DNA from: Lacisediminihabitans sp040549525
GTDB taxonomy: Bacteria > Actinomycetota > Actinomycetes > Actinomycetales > Microbacteriaceae
NCBI RefSeq assembly: GCF_040549525.1
Contig: NZ_JBEPTM010000004.1
Location: 124,001-188,000 of the forward strand
Length of the DNA stretch: 64,000 nt
Reading direction: 5' to 3'
Shown piece by piece: positions 43,442 to 54,178 of the stretch; position 1 is the stretch's first letter; each line of letters begins with the position of its first letter. The position numbers and the translations under genes are program-made. The notes under the pieces were generated by a model, which worked only from the letters and a program-made list of their open reading frames with translations, was not told where the DNA came from and did no database searches.

Positions 43442-44706
43442 GGTGCCACACTCTGCTGCAGTTGGCGCAGGTGCTCGCCCAGCGTTCCGGGCACGACCGG
43501 ATACGCGACGCTCGATGCACTCGGCTTCGGAGACGGCGAGGTGCCGGATGCCGCGGGGCCGGTCGAACCGGGGCGAAAGAGCCCAACGGCGAGCACGATC
43601 ACCACGAGCACGACCGCGGCAGTGCCGCCGATGAGTGCGAAACGCCGCCCGGCGCCGGAGCCGGCCCCACCACGACTCTCGGCCGGCTCACCGAGCACGA
43701 CCGTGGGGGCGGCCTCTTCCGCCGCGCCGAGGAGCAGTGTCGGAGTGGGTTCCTCCGGGGCGGGCATTCGTTTCGTCGGCTCCCACAGCTCGGTCGAGAT
43801 CTCGCTCTTCAGGGGCATGGTCACCTCGGGGCCGATCTCGCGATCGGGCGTGGAGTGGCGCAGCAGGGCGGCAGCGACGCTCGCGGCATCCGGTCGGTTC
43901 CCGGGCTCGCGCTGAGTCATCGCGGTGAGGAGATCGCGCCAGGAGTCATCGAGTGCCAGCGGGATCTCGGGATCGCGCGAGAGCCGCGCGACGACGGACT
44001 CGATCGCGGTGCCGGGGAACGCCCGTTGCCCGGTCAGGCACTCGAGCAGCACCAAGCCGAGGGAATACACGTCGCTGGCGGTTCCGACCGTCGCGCCCTC
44101 CGCCTGCTCCGGACTCAGGTAGGTGGCAGTTCCGATCACGGTGCCCGTCGCCGTCATCCGTGAGTCATCGAGCAGTCGGGCGATGCCGAAGTCGGCGAGT
44201 TTCGCGAGCGGCGCACCCGGCGCGGCGTGGTCTCGGGGGAGAAGGATGTTGCCGGGCTTCACATCTCGGTGAACGACGCCCCGACCGTGGATGTAGGCGA
44301 GGGCACCGGCGACATCGCAGCCGATGCGCGCGATCAATGCCGGATCGGGGGTGCCGTCGAGGAGCCGTGTGCGCAGGTCCACCCCGTCCACGAATTCGAG
44401 CACAAGGAAGGCACGCCCGTGGTCACCGACGCCACCCTCCGCGACGGCGTCGAAGAGGGTCACGAGACCCGGGGCATTCAGTGAGGCGAGCAGCTGTACC
44501 TCATCGCGTTGGCGGCGCACGTCATCGGCATCCGCCAGTTCGGAGCGGAAGACCTTGAGCGCCACAGTGCGCCCGAGGGACTCGTCCCGGGCGCAATACA
44601 CGGTGGCCATCCCCCCGACGCCGATCGTCGATTCGATGCGGAACCGGTCTCCGACCAGGTCGCCCGGAGCGAGCCCGGAGGGGGGACTGTTCGAATCGGT
44701 GCTCAT
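43438..44706 (-). CDS. Transmembrane Ser/Thr protein kinase without PASTA domains
   Basis: A 422-residue Hanks-type kinase. The kinase domain (about 19-275) has IGVGGMATVY, the lysine in VALKVF, HRDVKPGN, DFG and a PknB-like activation loop TATGTVIGTATYLSPEQ. A linker with Thr-rich acidic motifs (PEVTMPLKS, PTPTLLLG, APTVVLGE) could be autophosphorylated and bind FHA domains. One membrane helix (about 357-378) is followed by a short Ser/Pro-rich extracellular tail. I chose the ATG at 44706 because CACAAT lies six bases upstream; 44724 is an alternative. It is coupled to a small lipoprotein and diverges from rseP. Confidence 0.92.
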   Translation of the reverse strand: MSTDSNSPPSGLAPGDLVGDRFRIESTIGVGGMATVYCARDESLGRTVALKVFRSELADADDVRRQRDEVQLLASLNAPGLVTLFDAVAEGGVGDHGRAFLVLEFVDGVDLRTRLLDGTPDPALIARIGCDVAGALAYIHGRGVVHRDVKPGNILLPRDHAAPGAPLAKLADFGIARLLDDSRMTATGTVIGTATYLSPEQAEGATVGTASDVYSLGLVLLECLTGQRAFPGTAIESVVARLSRDPEIPLALDDSWRDLLTAMTQREPGNRPDAASVAAALLRHSTPDREIGPEVTMPLKSEISTELWEPTKRMPAPEEPTPTLLLGAAEEAAPTVVLGEPAESRGGAGSGAGRRFALIGGTAAVVLVVIVLAVGLFRPGSTGPAASGTSPSPKPSASSVAYPVVPGTLGEHLRQLQQSVAP

Positions 44707-44712
44707 CACCCC

Positions 44713-44718
44713 ATTGTG
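44713..44718 (-). promoter_or_regulatory. -10 element of the second kinase gene, leaderless
   Basis: CACAAT on the minus strand is followed by six bases and the ATG at 44706, supporting that start over the ATG at 44724. Confidence 0.4.
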
Positions 44719-44770
44719 CGTCATAGGAAATCCCCGGCAGCCCCACCGACGACCTCCAGCCTGGGGCGGA

Positions 44771-44776
44771 TACGCT
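44771..44776 (+). promoter_or_regulatory. -10 element of rseP, leaderless
   Basis: TACGCT is followed by seven bases and the GTG at 44784. Confidence 0.45.
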
Positions 44777-44783
44777 GTGCAGC

Positions 44784-46160
44784 GTGGAAACCGTCCTGCT
44801 CTATATCCTCGGCATCGTCGTGGTCGTGATCGGCATCGCCCTGTCGATCGGGCTCCACGAGATCGGCCACCTCGTGCCGGCAAAGCTCTTCGGGGTGAAG
44901 GTCGCCCAGTACATGATCGGGTTCGGGCCGACCATCTTCTCCCGCAAGAAGGGGGAGACAGAGTACGGGGTTAAGGCCATCCCGCTCGGCGGTTACATCT
45001 CCATGGCGGGAATGTATCCGCCGGCGAAGAAGGGCGGTCGCCCCCGCACCTCCGGAACCGACGCGTCTTTCCTCGAGGAGGAGTACGAGGCCTCCGGCCG
45101 CACGTCGAGCACCGGTTTCTTCCAGACTCTCGTGCAGGATGCCCGCACCGCGAGCGCCGACACCATCACCGCGGGCGACGAGGACCGCGTCTTCTACAAG
45201 CTCCCGATCTACAAGCGGGTGATCATCATGCTCGGCGGACCGTTCATGAACCTCGTCATCGCCGTCGTGCTGTTCGCCGTGGTGTTGAGCGGCTTCGGCA
45301 CCCAGCAGCTGGCCGTCGGCAGCGTCTCCGCCTGTGTGCTTCCGGTATCCAGCACCGCGGACACCTGCTCCCCGAGCGATCCGGAGGCACCGGGGTCTGC
45401 GGCCGGCCTCAAGCCCGGTGACCAGATCATCAAGATCGCCTCCATCGACTACCCGACCTGGGAGCAGGTGACCGGAGTCATCCGCACCTCAGCGGGCAAG
45501 AACGTCGACATCACGGTGAATCGTGCCGGACAGACCCGGGTTCTCACTGCCGTGCCCCTCCTCACCGTGCGAAACGTGCTGACCACACAGGGCGCGGTCG
45601 TGAAGGACGCGAACGGCAAGGCCGTCACAGAGAAGGTCGGGTTCCTCGGCATCGGACCGGATGTCGTGCTCGCCCGCCAGCCGCTCAGTCGCGTCCTGCC
45701 CACCCTCGGCACCAACATCGGCGCCGACGTGCATCTGATCCTCAACCTCCCGCAGCGCCTGGTCGATGTGGCGAAGGCGGCCTTCGGTACCGAGGCCCGC
45801 GACCCGAACGGCCCGGTGAGCGTCGTCGGTGTCGGTCGGATCGCCGGCGAGGTGACCGCAACGCAGACCTCCCCACTCGCCGAGCGCTTCTCATTCCTGC
45901 TCGGCCTCATCGCCTCGCTCAATGTGGCGCTGCTGGTCTTCAACCTGGTTCCCCTGCTTCCGCTCGACGGCGGACACGTGGCAGGAGCCCTGTGGGAAGG
46001 CATCCGCCGCGCCTTCGCCAAGCTCTTCAAGCGCTCCGACCCGGGGCCTGTCGACATCGCCAAGATGGTTCCGGTGACCTTCGCCGTCGTCCTGGTGCTC
46101 GGCGCGATGAGCGTGCTGTTGATCTACGCCGACATCGTCAAACCGATCGCGCTGCAGTAG
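44784..46160 (+). CDS. rseP: Site-2 intramembrane zinc metalloprotease (RseP/Rip1-like)
   Basis: A 458-residue membrane protease. The zinc motif HEIGH (25-29) lies in the first helix, a single PDZ domain (about 185-270, AAGLKPGDQIIKI) is outside, and the second active-site motif NLVPLLPLDGGH provides the aspartate ligand near residue 390. It resembles mycobacterial Rip1, which cleaves anti-sigma factors in the membrane. An insertion of about 45 residues (about 80-125, ASFLEEEYEASGRTSS) sits between the first helix and the PDZ domain. It is followed by ispG, as usual in actinobacteria. Confidence 0.95.
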   Translation: METVLLYILGIVVVVIGIALSIGLHEIGHLVPAKLFGVKVAQYMIGFGPTIFSRKKGETEYGVKAIPLGGYISMAGMYPPAKKGGRPRTSGTDASFLEEEYEASGRTSSTGFFQTLVQDARTASADTITAGDEDRVFYKLPIYKRVIIMLGGPFMNLVIAVVLFAVVLSGFGTQQLAVGSVSACVLPVSSTADTCSPSDPEAPGSAAGLKPGDQIIKIASIDYPTWEQVTGVIRTSAGKNVDITVNRAGQTRVLTAVPLLTVRNVLTTQGAVVKDANGKAVTEKVGFLGIGPDVVLARQPLSRVLPTLGTNIGADVHLILNLPQRLVDVAKAAFGTEARDPNGPVSVVGVGRIAGEVTATQTSPLAERFSFLLGLIASLNVALLVFNLVPLLPLDGGHVAGALWEGIRRAFAKLFKRSDPGPVDIAKMVPVTFAVVLVLGAMSVLLIYADIVKPIALQ

Positions 46161-46191
46161 GAGCATCCAGAAGTCGTTCACGCGGCTCGCG

Positions 46192-46197
46192 TACAAT
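46192..46197 (+). promoter_or_regulatory. -10 element of ispG, leaderless
   Basis: TACAAT is followed by seven bases and the GTG at 46205, which fixes that codon as the start. Confidence 0.5.
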
Positions 46198-46204
46198 TCT
46201 CGGC

Positions 46205-47353
46205 GTGCCAGCAATCAACTTGGGTATGCCCCTCGCCCCTCCCGTATTGGCCCCGCGTCGCAAGACCCGCCAGATCTCCGTCGGCAAGGTGAAAGTCGGC
46301 GGTGACGCGCAGGTGAGCGTGCAGTCGATGACCACGACGCAGACCACCAACATCAACGCCACCCTGCAGCAGATCGCAGAGCTCACCGCGACCGGCTGCG
46401 ACATCGTGCGTGTGGCCGTGCCGCACCAGGACGACGCGGATGTGCTGCACATCATCGCCGGCAAGAGCCAGATCCCGGTGATCGCCGACATCCACTTCCA
46501 GCCGCGCTACGTCTTCACCGCCATCGACGCCGGTGTCGGCGCCGTCCGGGTCAACCCCGGCAACATCCGCAAGTTCGACGACCAGGTCGGCAAGATCGCT
46601 GCGGCCGCACAGGCGGCCGGTGTGAGCATCCGTATCGGAGTGAACGCGGGTTCCCTCGAGCCGAGCATCCTGCAGAAGTACGGCAAGGCTACCGCGGAGG
46701 CGCTCGTGGAGAGCGCGGTCTGGGAGGCTTCGCTGTTCGAAGAGCACGACTTCCACGACTTCAAGATCTCCGTCAAGCACAACGACCCCGTCGTCATGGT
46801 GAAGGCCTACCGGCTGCTCGCCGAGCGAGGCGACTGGCCACTCCACCTCGGTGTGACCGAGGCTGGCCCGGAATTCCAGGGCACGATCAAGTCGGCGACC
46901 GCCTTCGGAATTCTTCTCGGGGAGGGCATCGGCGACACCATCCGCGTCTCGCTCTCGGCTCCTCCGGTCACGGAGATCAAGGTGGGGCTGCAGATCCTGC
47001 AGTCACTCAACCTGCGCGAGCGCAAGCTCGAGATCGTCTCCTGCCCGAGCTGTGGACGCGCCCAGGTGGATGTCTACCAGCTCGCCAACGACGTCACAGC
47101 CGGCCTCGAGAAGATGACGGTGCCCCTTCGCGTCGCCGTGATGGGCTGTGTCGTGAATGGACCGGGGGAGGCCCGCGAGGCCGACCTCGGTGTCGCGAGC
47201 GGCAACGGACGCGGCCAGATCTTCGTCAAGGGCGAGGTCATCAAGACGGTGCCGGAGTCGGAGATCGTGCAGACGCTCATCGAGGAGGCCAATCGCCTCG
47301 CGGCCGAGATGCCTCCGGGGGCCGTCGGTTCGCCCGAGGTCGTCACCGTCTAG
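46205..47353 (+). CDS. ispG: 4-hydroxy-3-methylbut-2-enyl diphosphate synthase (flavodoxin/ferredoxin)
   Basis: A 382-residue iron-sulfur enzyme of the MEP pathway (GcpE), converting MEcPP to HMBPP. It opens with the actinobacterial LGMPLAPPVLAPRRKTRQI, followed by VSVQSMTTT in the TIM barrel. The 4Fe-4S ligands are in SCPSCGRAQVD and MGCVVNGPGEA, with the following ADLGVASG. The GTG start is supported by a -10 hexamer seven bases upstream; much longer in-frame extensions have no homology. Confidence 0.97.
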   Translation: MPAINLGMPLAPPVLAPRRKTRQISVGKVKVGGDAQVSVQSMTTTQTTNINATLQQIAELTATGCDIVRVAVPHQDDADVLHIIAGKSQIPVIADIHFQPRYVFTAIDAGVGAVRVNPGNIRKFDDQVGKIAAAAQAAGVSIRIGVNAGSLEPSILQKYGKATAEALVESAVWEASLFEEHDFHDFKISVKHNDPVVMVKAYRLLAERGDWPLHLGVTEAGPEFQGTIKSATAFGILLGEGIGDTIRVSLSAPPVTEIKVGLQILQSLNLRERKLEIVSCPSCGRAQVDVYQLANDVTAGLEKMTVPLRVAVMGCVVNGPGEAREADLGVASGNGRGQIFVKGEVIKTVPESEIVQTLIEEANRLAAEMPPGAVGSPEVVTV

Positions 47354-47400
47354 CTTTCCGGCCTCTCTGGGTCGGCCCCGCAGGGCACGCTCTGGTGGAC

Positions 47401-47427
47401 GTGGACCCCGTTCGGGTCGGGGTCCAC
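47401..47427 (+). terminator. Hairpin after ispG
   Basis: GTGGACCCCG (47401-47410) and CGGGGTCCAC (47418-47427) pair perfectly over 10 bases with a 7-base loop. No T-run follows, so it is a likely but non-classical terminator in the 163-base gap before proS. Confidence 0.55.
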
Positions 47428-47504
47428 CTCCAGAAGAGTCATCCGGAATGGACGCCCATTCGGATTGGTCTTCCCTCGAAGATTTTCGTTGCGGGCGCGG
47501 CGGC

Positions 47505-47510
47505 TAAAGT
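47505..47510 (+). promoter_or_regulatory. -10 element of proS, leaderless
   Basis: TAAAGT is followed by six bases and the GTG at 47517. Confidence 0.5.
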
Positions 47511-47516
47511 GTCCAC

Positions 47517-49307
47517 GTGCCCACACGACTCTCCCAACTCTTTGTCCGAACCCTCCGCGAGGACCCCTCCGACGCCGAGGTGACGAGCCACCGCCTGCTC
47601 GTGCGCGCCGGCTACATCCGCCGCCAGGGCCCCGGTATCTTCGCCTGGCTTCCGCTCGGACTCCGGGTCAAGCGCCGCATCGAAGCGATCATCCGCGAGG
47701 AGATGGACGGGATCGGTGCCCAGGAGGTGCACTTCCCCGGCTTGCTTCCCCGCGAGGCCTATGAGGTCACCGGCCGCTGGACGGAATACGGCGACGGCAT
47801 CTTCCGGCTGAAGGACCGCAAGGGTTCCGACTACCTGCTTGCGCCGACCCATGAAGAGGTCTTCACCCTTCTCGTGAAGGACCTGTACTCCTCGTACAAG
47901 GACCTTCCGCTGTCGATCTACCAGATCCAGGACAAGTACCGCGACGAGGCACGGCCGCGTGCCGGGCTGCTGCGTGGCCGCGAGTTCACCATGAAAGACG
48001 CCTACTCCTTCGACTACACCGACGAAGGGCTCGACAAGTCCTACCAGGACCAGCGCGACGCCTATGAGCGCATCTTCGCGCGCCTCGGCCTCGAGTACGT
48101 GATCGTGCAGGCGGATGCCGGAGCCATGGGAGGATCCCGCAGCGAGGAGTTCCTCCACCCCACGCCGGTGGGCGAAGACACCTTCGTTCGCTCCGACGGG
48201 GGCTATGCCGCCAATGTCGAGGCGTTCCACACCGACGCACCGGCGGCGCGGTCCTTCGACAAGCTGACCCCGGCCGAAGTGCTCGACACCCCGGACACCC
48301 CCACGATCCAGACCCTGGTGGATGTCGCGAACGCCAAGCATCCGCGCCCGGATGGTCGCGCCTGGACCGCCGCCGACACCCTCAAGAACATCGTGCTCGC
48401 TCTGACCGCGCTCGACGGCACCCGGGAACTCGTGGTCGTCGGCCTTCCCGGCGACCGGGAGGTCGACCTCAAGCGCGCCGAGGTGGCCTTCGCTCCCTCA
48501 GCGGTCGAGGCCGCCAACGAGGGCGACTTTGCGCGCCTCGACAAGCAGGAGGGTCGCGCCGGACTGGTGAAGGGCTACATCGGCCCCTGGAGCGCCGCGG
48601 GAGCGGTGCTCGGCGAGGAGTCGACCACGGGCATCCGCTTCGTCACGGATCCTCGCGTCTCCAGCGGGTCGGGCTGGATCACCGGGGCCAACGAACACGG
48701 AAAGCACGTCTTCGGCCTGGTGGCCGGGCGGGACTTCGTCTCCGACGGCACTGTCGAGGTCGCGGAAGTCGTCGCGGGCGATCCGGCTCCGGATGGTTCG
48801 GGGCCGGTCGAACTGGCGCGCGGTATGGAGATCGGTCACGTGTTCCAGCTCGGACGCAAGTACGCGGAAGCCCTCGGCCTCAAGGTGCTCGACCCCAACG
48901 GCAAGCTGGTGACGGTGACCATGGGCTCGTACGGCATCGGCGTCACCCGCATCCTCGCGGTCATCGCCGAGGCCAACAACGACGGCCGTGGACTCATCTG
49001 GCCGCGGAATGTCGCGCCGTTCGACCTGCACGTGGTCGCCGCGACCAAGGAGGTGGAGGTGCTCGACGCCGCCGTCTCCCTCGCGGAGGACCTCGAGAAG
49101 CGCGGCTACGACGTGCTCGTCGACGAGCGCCCGAAGGTCTCGCCCGGGGTCAAGTTCGGCGATGCCGAGCTCATCGGGGTTCCACTCATCGTCATCGTCG
49201 GCAAGGGTTTCGCCGAGGGGATGGTCGAGCTGTGGGACCGCCGCACCGGCGTGAAGACCCCGGTTGCGCTGGCCGACGTCGTCGAGGCGGTCGCCGCGCT
49301 CGACTGA
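47517..49307 (+). CDS. proS: Prolyl-tRNA synthetase
   Basis: A 596-residue class IIa synthetase of the bacterial (long) type. Motif 1 is near EEMDGIGAQEVHFPGLLP, motif 2 QDKYRDEARPRAGLLRGREF, and motif 3 is near GSYGIGVTRILAVIAE. The editing (INS) domain lies between motifs 2 and 3 (about 225-400), and the C-terminal anticodon-binding domain starts near WPRNVAPFDLHVV. It charges tRNA-Pro in the cytoplasm and can clear mischarged Ala-tRNA. Placement before nusA is typical of actinobacteria. Confidence 0.98.
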   Translation: MPTRLSQLFVRTLREDPSDAEVTSHRLLVRAGYIRRQGPGIFAWLPLGLRVKRRIEAIIREEMDGIGAQEVHFPGLLPREAYEVTGRWTEYGDGIFRLKDRKGSDYLLAPTHEEVFTLLVKDLYSSYKDLPLSIYQIQDKYRDEARPRAGLLRGREFTMKDAYSFDYTDEGLDKSYQDQRDAYERIFARLGLEYVIVQADAGAMGGSRSEEFLHPTPVGEDTFVRSDGGYAANVEAFHTDAPAARSFDKLTPAEVLDTPDTPTIQTLVDVANAKHPRPDGRAWTAADTLKNIVLALTALDGTRELVVVGLPGDREVDLKRAEVAFAPSAVEAANEGDFARLDKQEGRAGLVKGYIGPWSAAGAVLGEESTTGIRFVTDPRVSSGSGWITGANEHGKHVFGLVAGRDFVSDGTVEVAEVVAGDPAPDGSGPVELARGMEIGHVFQLGRKYAEALGLKVLDPNGKLVTVTMGSYGIGVTRILAVIAEANNDGRGLIWPRNVAPFDLHVVAATKEVEVLDAAVSLAEDLEKRGYDVLVDERPKVSPGVKFGDAELIGVPLIVIVGKGFAEGMVELWDRRTGVKTPVALADVVEAVAALD

Positions 49308-49360
49308 GGACTGCGGACGGCGGGTGCCCGGGGGCCGGACCGCCACCGGGCTCACCCTGC

Positions 49361-49426
49361 TAACTTAGAGAAAGACTTCGTGTGCGCGATCGCGGCGCAC
49401 GAACTGACAATCGAAAATAGTGGAGG
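49361..49426 (+). promoter_or_regulatory. nusA leader: -10 element, hairpin and ribosome binding site
   Basis: TAACTT (49361-49366) is a plausible -10. The hairpin GTGCGC-GATCGCG-GCGCAC (49382-49400), extendable by TTCG/CGAA across a bulge, lies in the roughly 60-base leader. GGAGG (49422-49426) precedes the GTG by six bases. A NusA-sensitive leader would fit known autoregulation of nusA operons; this is inference. Confidence 0.4.
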
Positions 49427-49432
49427 CCCTCA

Positions 49433-50428
49433 GTGGACATCGACCTGAGCGTGCTGCGTCTCATGGAGCGCGAGCGCGAAATTCCCTTCGACGAACTCGT
49501 CGTGATCATCGAGCAGGCCATTCTCACGGCGTACCTCAAGCACATCGAGACGCCGGAGACCAAGGACGGCAACGCGCACGCGCGAGTGTCGCTCGACCGC
49601 AAGTCCGGGCACGTGAGCATCTTCGTGCCAGAGCTGAACGACGAGGGCGAAGTGATCGGCGAGGCCGAGGATGTGCCGGAGGACTTCGGTCGCATCGGCG
49701 CCTTCGCCGCCAAGCAGGTCATCAACCAGCGCCTGCGCGACATCGGTGACGACAAGGTGCTCGGCGAGTTCAAGGGCCGCGAGGGCGACATCATCGCCGG
49801 AGTCATCCAGCAGGGTCCCAACCCGCGCATGATCCACGTGGACCTCGGCACGATCGAAGCCATCCTCCCGCCGGAGGAGCAGGTGCCGGGTGAGGTCTAC
49901 GCGCACGGTTCGCGCATCCGCGTCTATGTCACGAGCGTGAGCCGCGGGCTCAAGGGTCCGCAGATCACGGTCTCGCGCACGCATCCCTCGCTCGTTCGCA
50001 AGTTGTTCGCGCTCGAAGTGCCGGAGATCGCCAGCGGGGTCGTGGAGATCGTCTCGCTCGCCCGCGAGGCCGGCCACCGCACCAAGATCGCGGTGAAGGC
50101 CAACGAGCCGGGGGTCAACGCCAAGGGCGCGTGCATCGGCGAACTCGGGCAGCGTGTGCGCGCGGTCACGGCGGAGCTCAACAACGAGAAGATCGACATC
50201 GTGGACTACAACGAGGACCTGGCGACCTTCGTCGGCAACGCGCTTTCCCCGGCGAAGGTCACCTCCTCGTACGTGATCGACGCGTCCACGAAGGCCGTGC
50301 GGGCCCTCGTGCCGGACTACCAGCTCTCCCTCGCCATCGGCAAGGAGGGCCAGAACGCCCGTCTCGCCGCAAAGCTCACCGGTGCCCGCATCGACATCCA
50401 GCCCGACTCGATCCTCGACCAGGACTGA
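49433..50428 (+). CDS. nusA: Transcription termination/antitermination factor NusA
   Basis: A 331-residue NusA, short as in actinobacteria, without the acidic repeats of E. coli. The N-terminal RNA polymerase-binding domain (about 1-100) is followed by an S1 domain (about 105-170, LGEFKGREGDIIAGVI) and two KH domains (about 190-331) with AKGACIGELGQRVRAV and LAIGKEGQNARLAA. The expected upstream neighbour rimP is absent: proS ends only 125 bases upstream. It is followed by ylxR, infB and rbfA. Confidence 0.97.
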   Translation: MDIDLSVLRLMEREREIPFDELVVIIEQAILTAYLKHIETPETKDGNAHARVSLDRKSGHVSIFVPELNDEGEVIGEAEDVPEDFGRIGAFAAKQVINQRLRDIGDDKVLGEFKGREGDIIAGVIQQGPNPRMIHVDLGTIEAILPPEEQVPGEVYAHGSRIRVYVTSVSRGLKGPQITVSRTHPSLVRKLFALEVPEIASGVVEIVSLAREAGHRTKIAVKANEPGVNAKGACIGELGQRVRAVTAELNNEKIDIVDYNEDLATFVGNALSPAKVTSSYVIDASTKAVRALVPDYQLSLAIGKEGQNARLAAKLTGARIDIQPDSILDQD

Positions 50429-50485
50429 TCTCGCGACGGTACGGTGGGGCGGATGCCTCGGCACGCCGGTGCAGAAGGGGATAAG

Positions 50486-50773
50486 ATGAATCCCGTTAGA
50501 ACCTGTCTCGGCTGCCGCGAACGTGCTGACAGATCCCTCCTCGTGAGGGTAGTTGCACGCGATGGCGAAGCCGTTGTGGATGTTTCCGCAACACTTCCCG
50601 GTCGAGGCGCCTGGGTGCATCCGACAACCCGCTGTGCTGAAACCGCGGTCGCTCGCAAGGCGATTTCGCGGGGACTGCGAGCGGATGGTGCACTCGGCAC
50701 AACGGGATTCCTGGCAGAGATTGCCGGTCTCGACATGAATGACACAGTCGGCGTTCCATCCGGAACGCCCTAA
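50486..50773 (+). CDS. ylxR: YlxR-family (DUF448) RNA-binding protein
   Basis: A 95-residue protein between nusA and infB, its usual place. It has the family signature PVRTCLGCRERADRSLLVR and the later GRGAWVHPTTRC. YlxR proteins bind RNA, and in some bacteria affect RNase P or transcription. The ATG at 50486 follows GAAGGGG (50474-50480) and gives the standard N-terminus. Confidence 0.92.
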   Translation: MNPVRTCLGCRERADRSLLVRVVARDGEAVVDVSATLPGRGAWVHPTTRCAETAVARKAISRGLRADGALGTTGFLAEIAGLDMNDTVGVPSGTP

Positions 50774-50842
50774 CGAACAGGCTGATTGACCAATGGACAA
50801 CTAATGAGCGGCTCGAAATGAGACCCGTCCACAATTAAGGCC

Positions 50843-50876
50843 TTCTCCTCATCGGGAGTCGGCCCGATAAGGAGAA
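50843..50876 (+). promoter_or_regulatory. Hairpin sequestering the infB ribosome binding site
   Basis: TTCTCCTCATCGGG (50843-50856) pairs with CCCGATAAGGAGAA (50863-50876) through 13 base pairs with one C/A mismatch and the loop AGTCGG. The right arm contains the infB Shine-Dalgarno AAGGAG (50869-50874), and the left arm is an exact anti-Shine-Dalgarno. The hairpin ends four bases before the GTG, so folding should block initiation on infB. Confidence 0.7.
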
Positions 50877-50880
50877 CACT

Positions 50881-53577
<2,697 letters not shown>

Positions 53578-53587
53578 CTCGTTATCA

Positions 53588-53669
53588 GCCTCCGGAGGAG
53601 GCAACCAGGACAGAGGCGGAGCTCCGCAAGCTCCGCAAGCCTCTTTACCTGGTCGCCTCCTCCGGCGGC
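53588..53669 (+). other. Long imperfect hairpin between infB and rbfA
   Basis: The left arm (53588-53617) and right arm (53639-53669) pair over about 27 of 30 positions around a 21-base loop that itself contains a direct repeat of CTCCGCAAG. The left arm carries GGAGGAGG, the right arm its complement. It lies 11 bases after the infB stop and ends 35 bases before rbfA. It may be an attenuator, processing site or 3'-end stabiliser. Confidence 0.7.
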
Positions 53670-53704
53670 CTCCAGCTATGACGCTCTAAGAAAAGGGAAG
53701 AAGA

Positions 53705-54145
53705 ATGGCTGACCCGGCTCGCGCCGCCAAGATGGCGGACCGCATCAAGGTGATCATCGCGAAGACTCTCGAGCGGGGGCTCAAGGATCCGCGCCTCGGC
53801 TTCGTCACGATCACCGACGTCAAGGTGACCGGCGACCTGCAGCACGCCTCGATCTTCTACACGGTCTACGGCACCGACGAGGAGCGTGCGGATTCCGCGA
53901 TCGCCCTCAAGTCGGCGACGGGGATGCTGCGCAGCGAGGTCGGCAAGAACATCACCGCGAGGCTCACGCCGTCGCTCGAGTTCATCGCCGACGCCGTGCC
54001 GGAGAACGCCAAGCACATCGAGGCCCTGCTCGCCGAGGCCGCGAGCCGCGACAGCGAGATCGGCGGCCTTCGCAGCACCGCAAAGTACGCCGGGGACGAG
54101 GACCCCTACGTCAAGCCGCGGGTCATCGCCGACGACGAGGACTAG
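53705..54145 (+). CDS. rbfA: Ribosome-binding factor A
   Basis: A 146-residue protein with the KH-like RbfA fold that helps mature the 30S subunit. It has the N-terminal MADRIKVIIAKTLERGLKDPRLGFVTITDV, a typical opening, and RLTPSLEFIADA. AAGGGAAG provides the ribosome binding site. Most bacteria have truB next; here truB is 4.4 kb away, beyond fpg, mutY, a kinase-like gene, panE and tetR. Confidence 0.96.
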   Translation: MADPARAAKMADRIKVIIAKTLERGLKDPRLGFVTITDVKVTGDLQHASIFYTVYGTDEERADSAIALKSATGMLRSEVGKNITARLTPSLEFIADAVPENAKHIEALLAEAASRDSEIGGLRSTAKYAGDEDPYVKPRVIADDED

Positions 54146-54154
54146 CCTGCGCAC

Positions 54155-54178
54155 TCCCGCGCAATCGCTGTCGCGGGA
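54155..54178. terminator. Hairpin between convergent rbfA and fpg
   Basis: TCCCGCG (54155-54161) and CGCGGGA (54172-54178) pair perfectly with a 10-base loop. It lies exactly in the gap between the two convergent stops and could serve both strands. Confidence 0.5.

Noticed and set aside
50786..50807. TTGACC ... TAATGA as an infB promoter
   Set aside because: The two hexamers are only 10 bases apart, too close for a sigma-70-type promoter.
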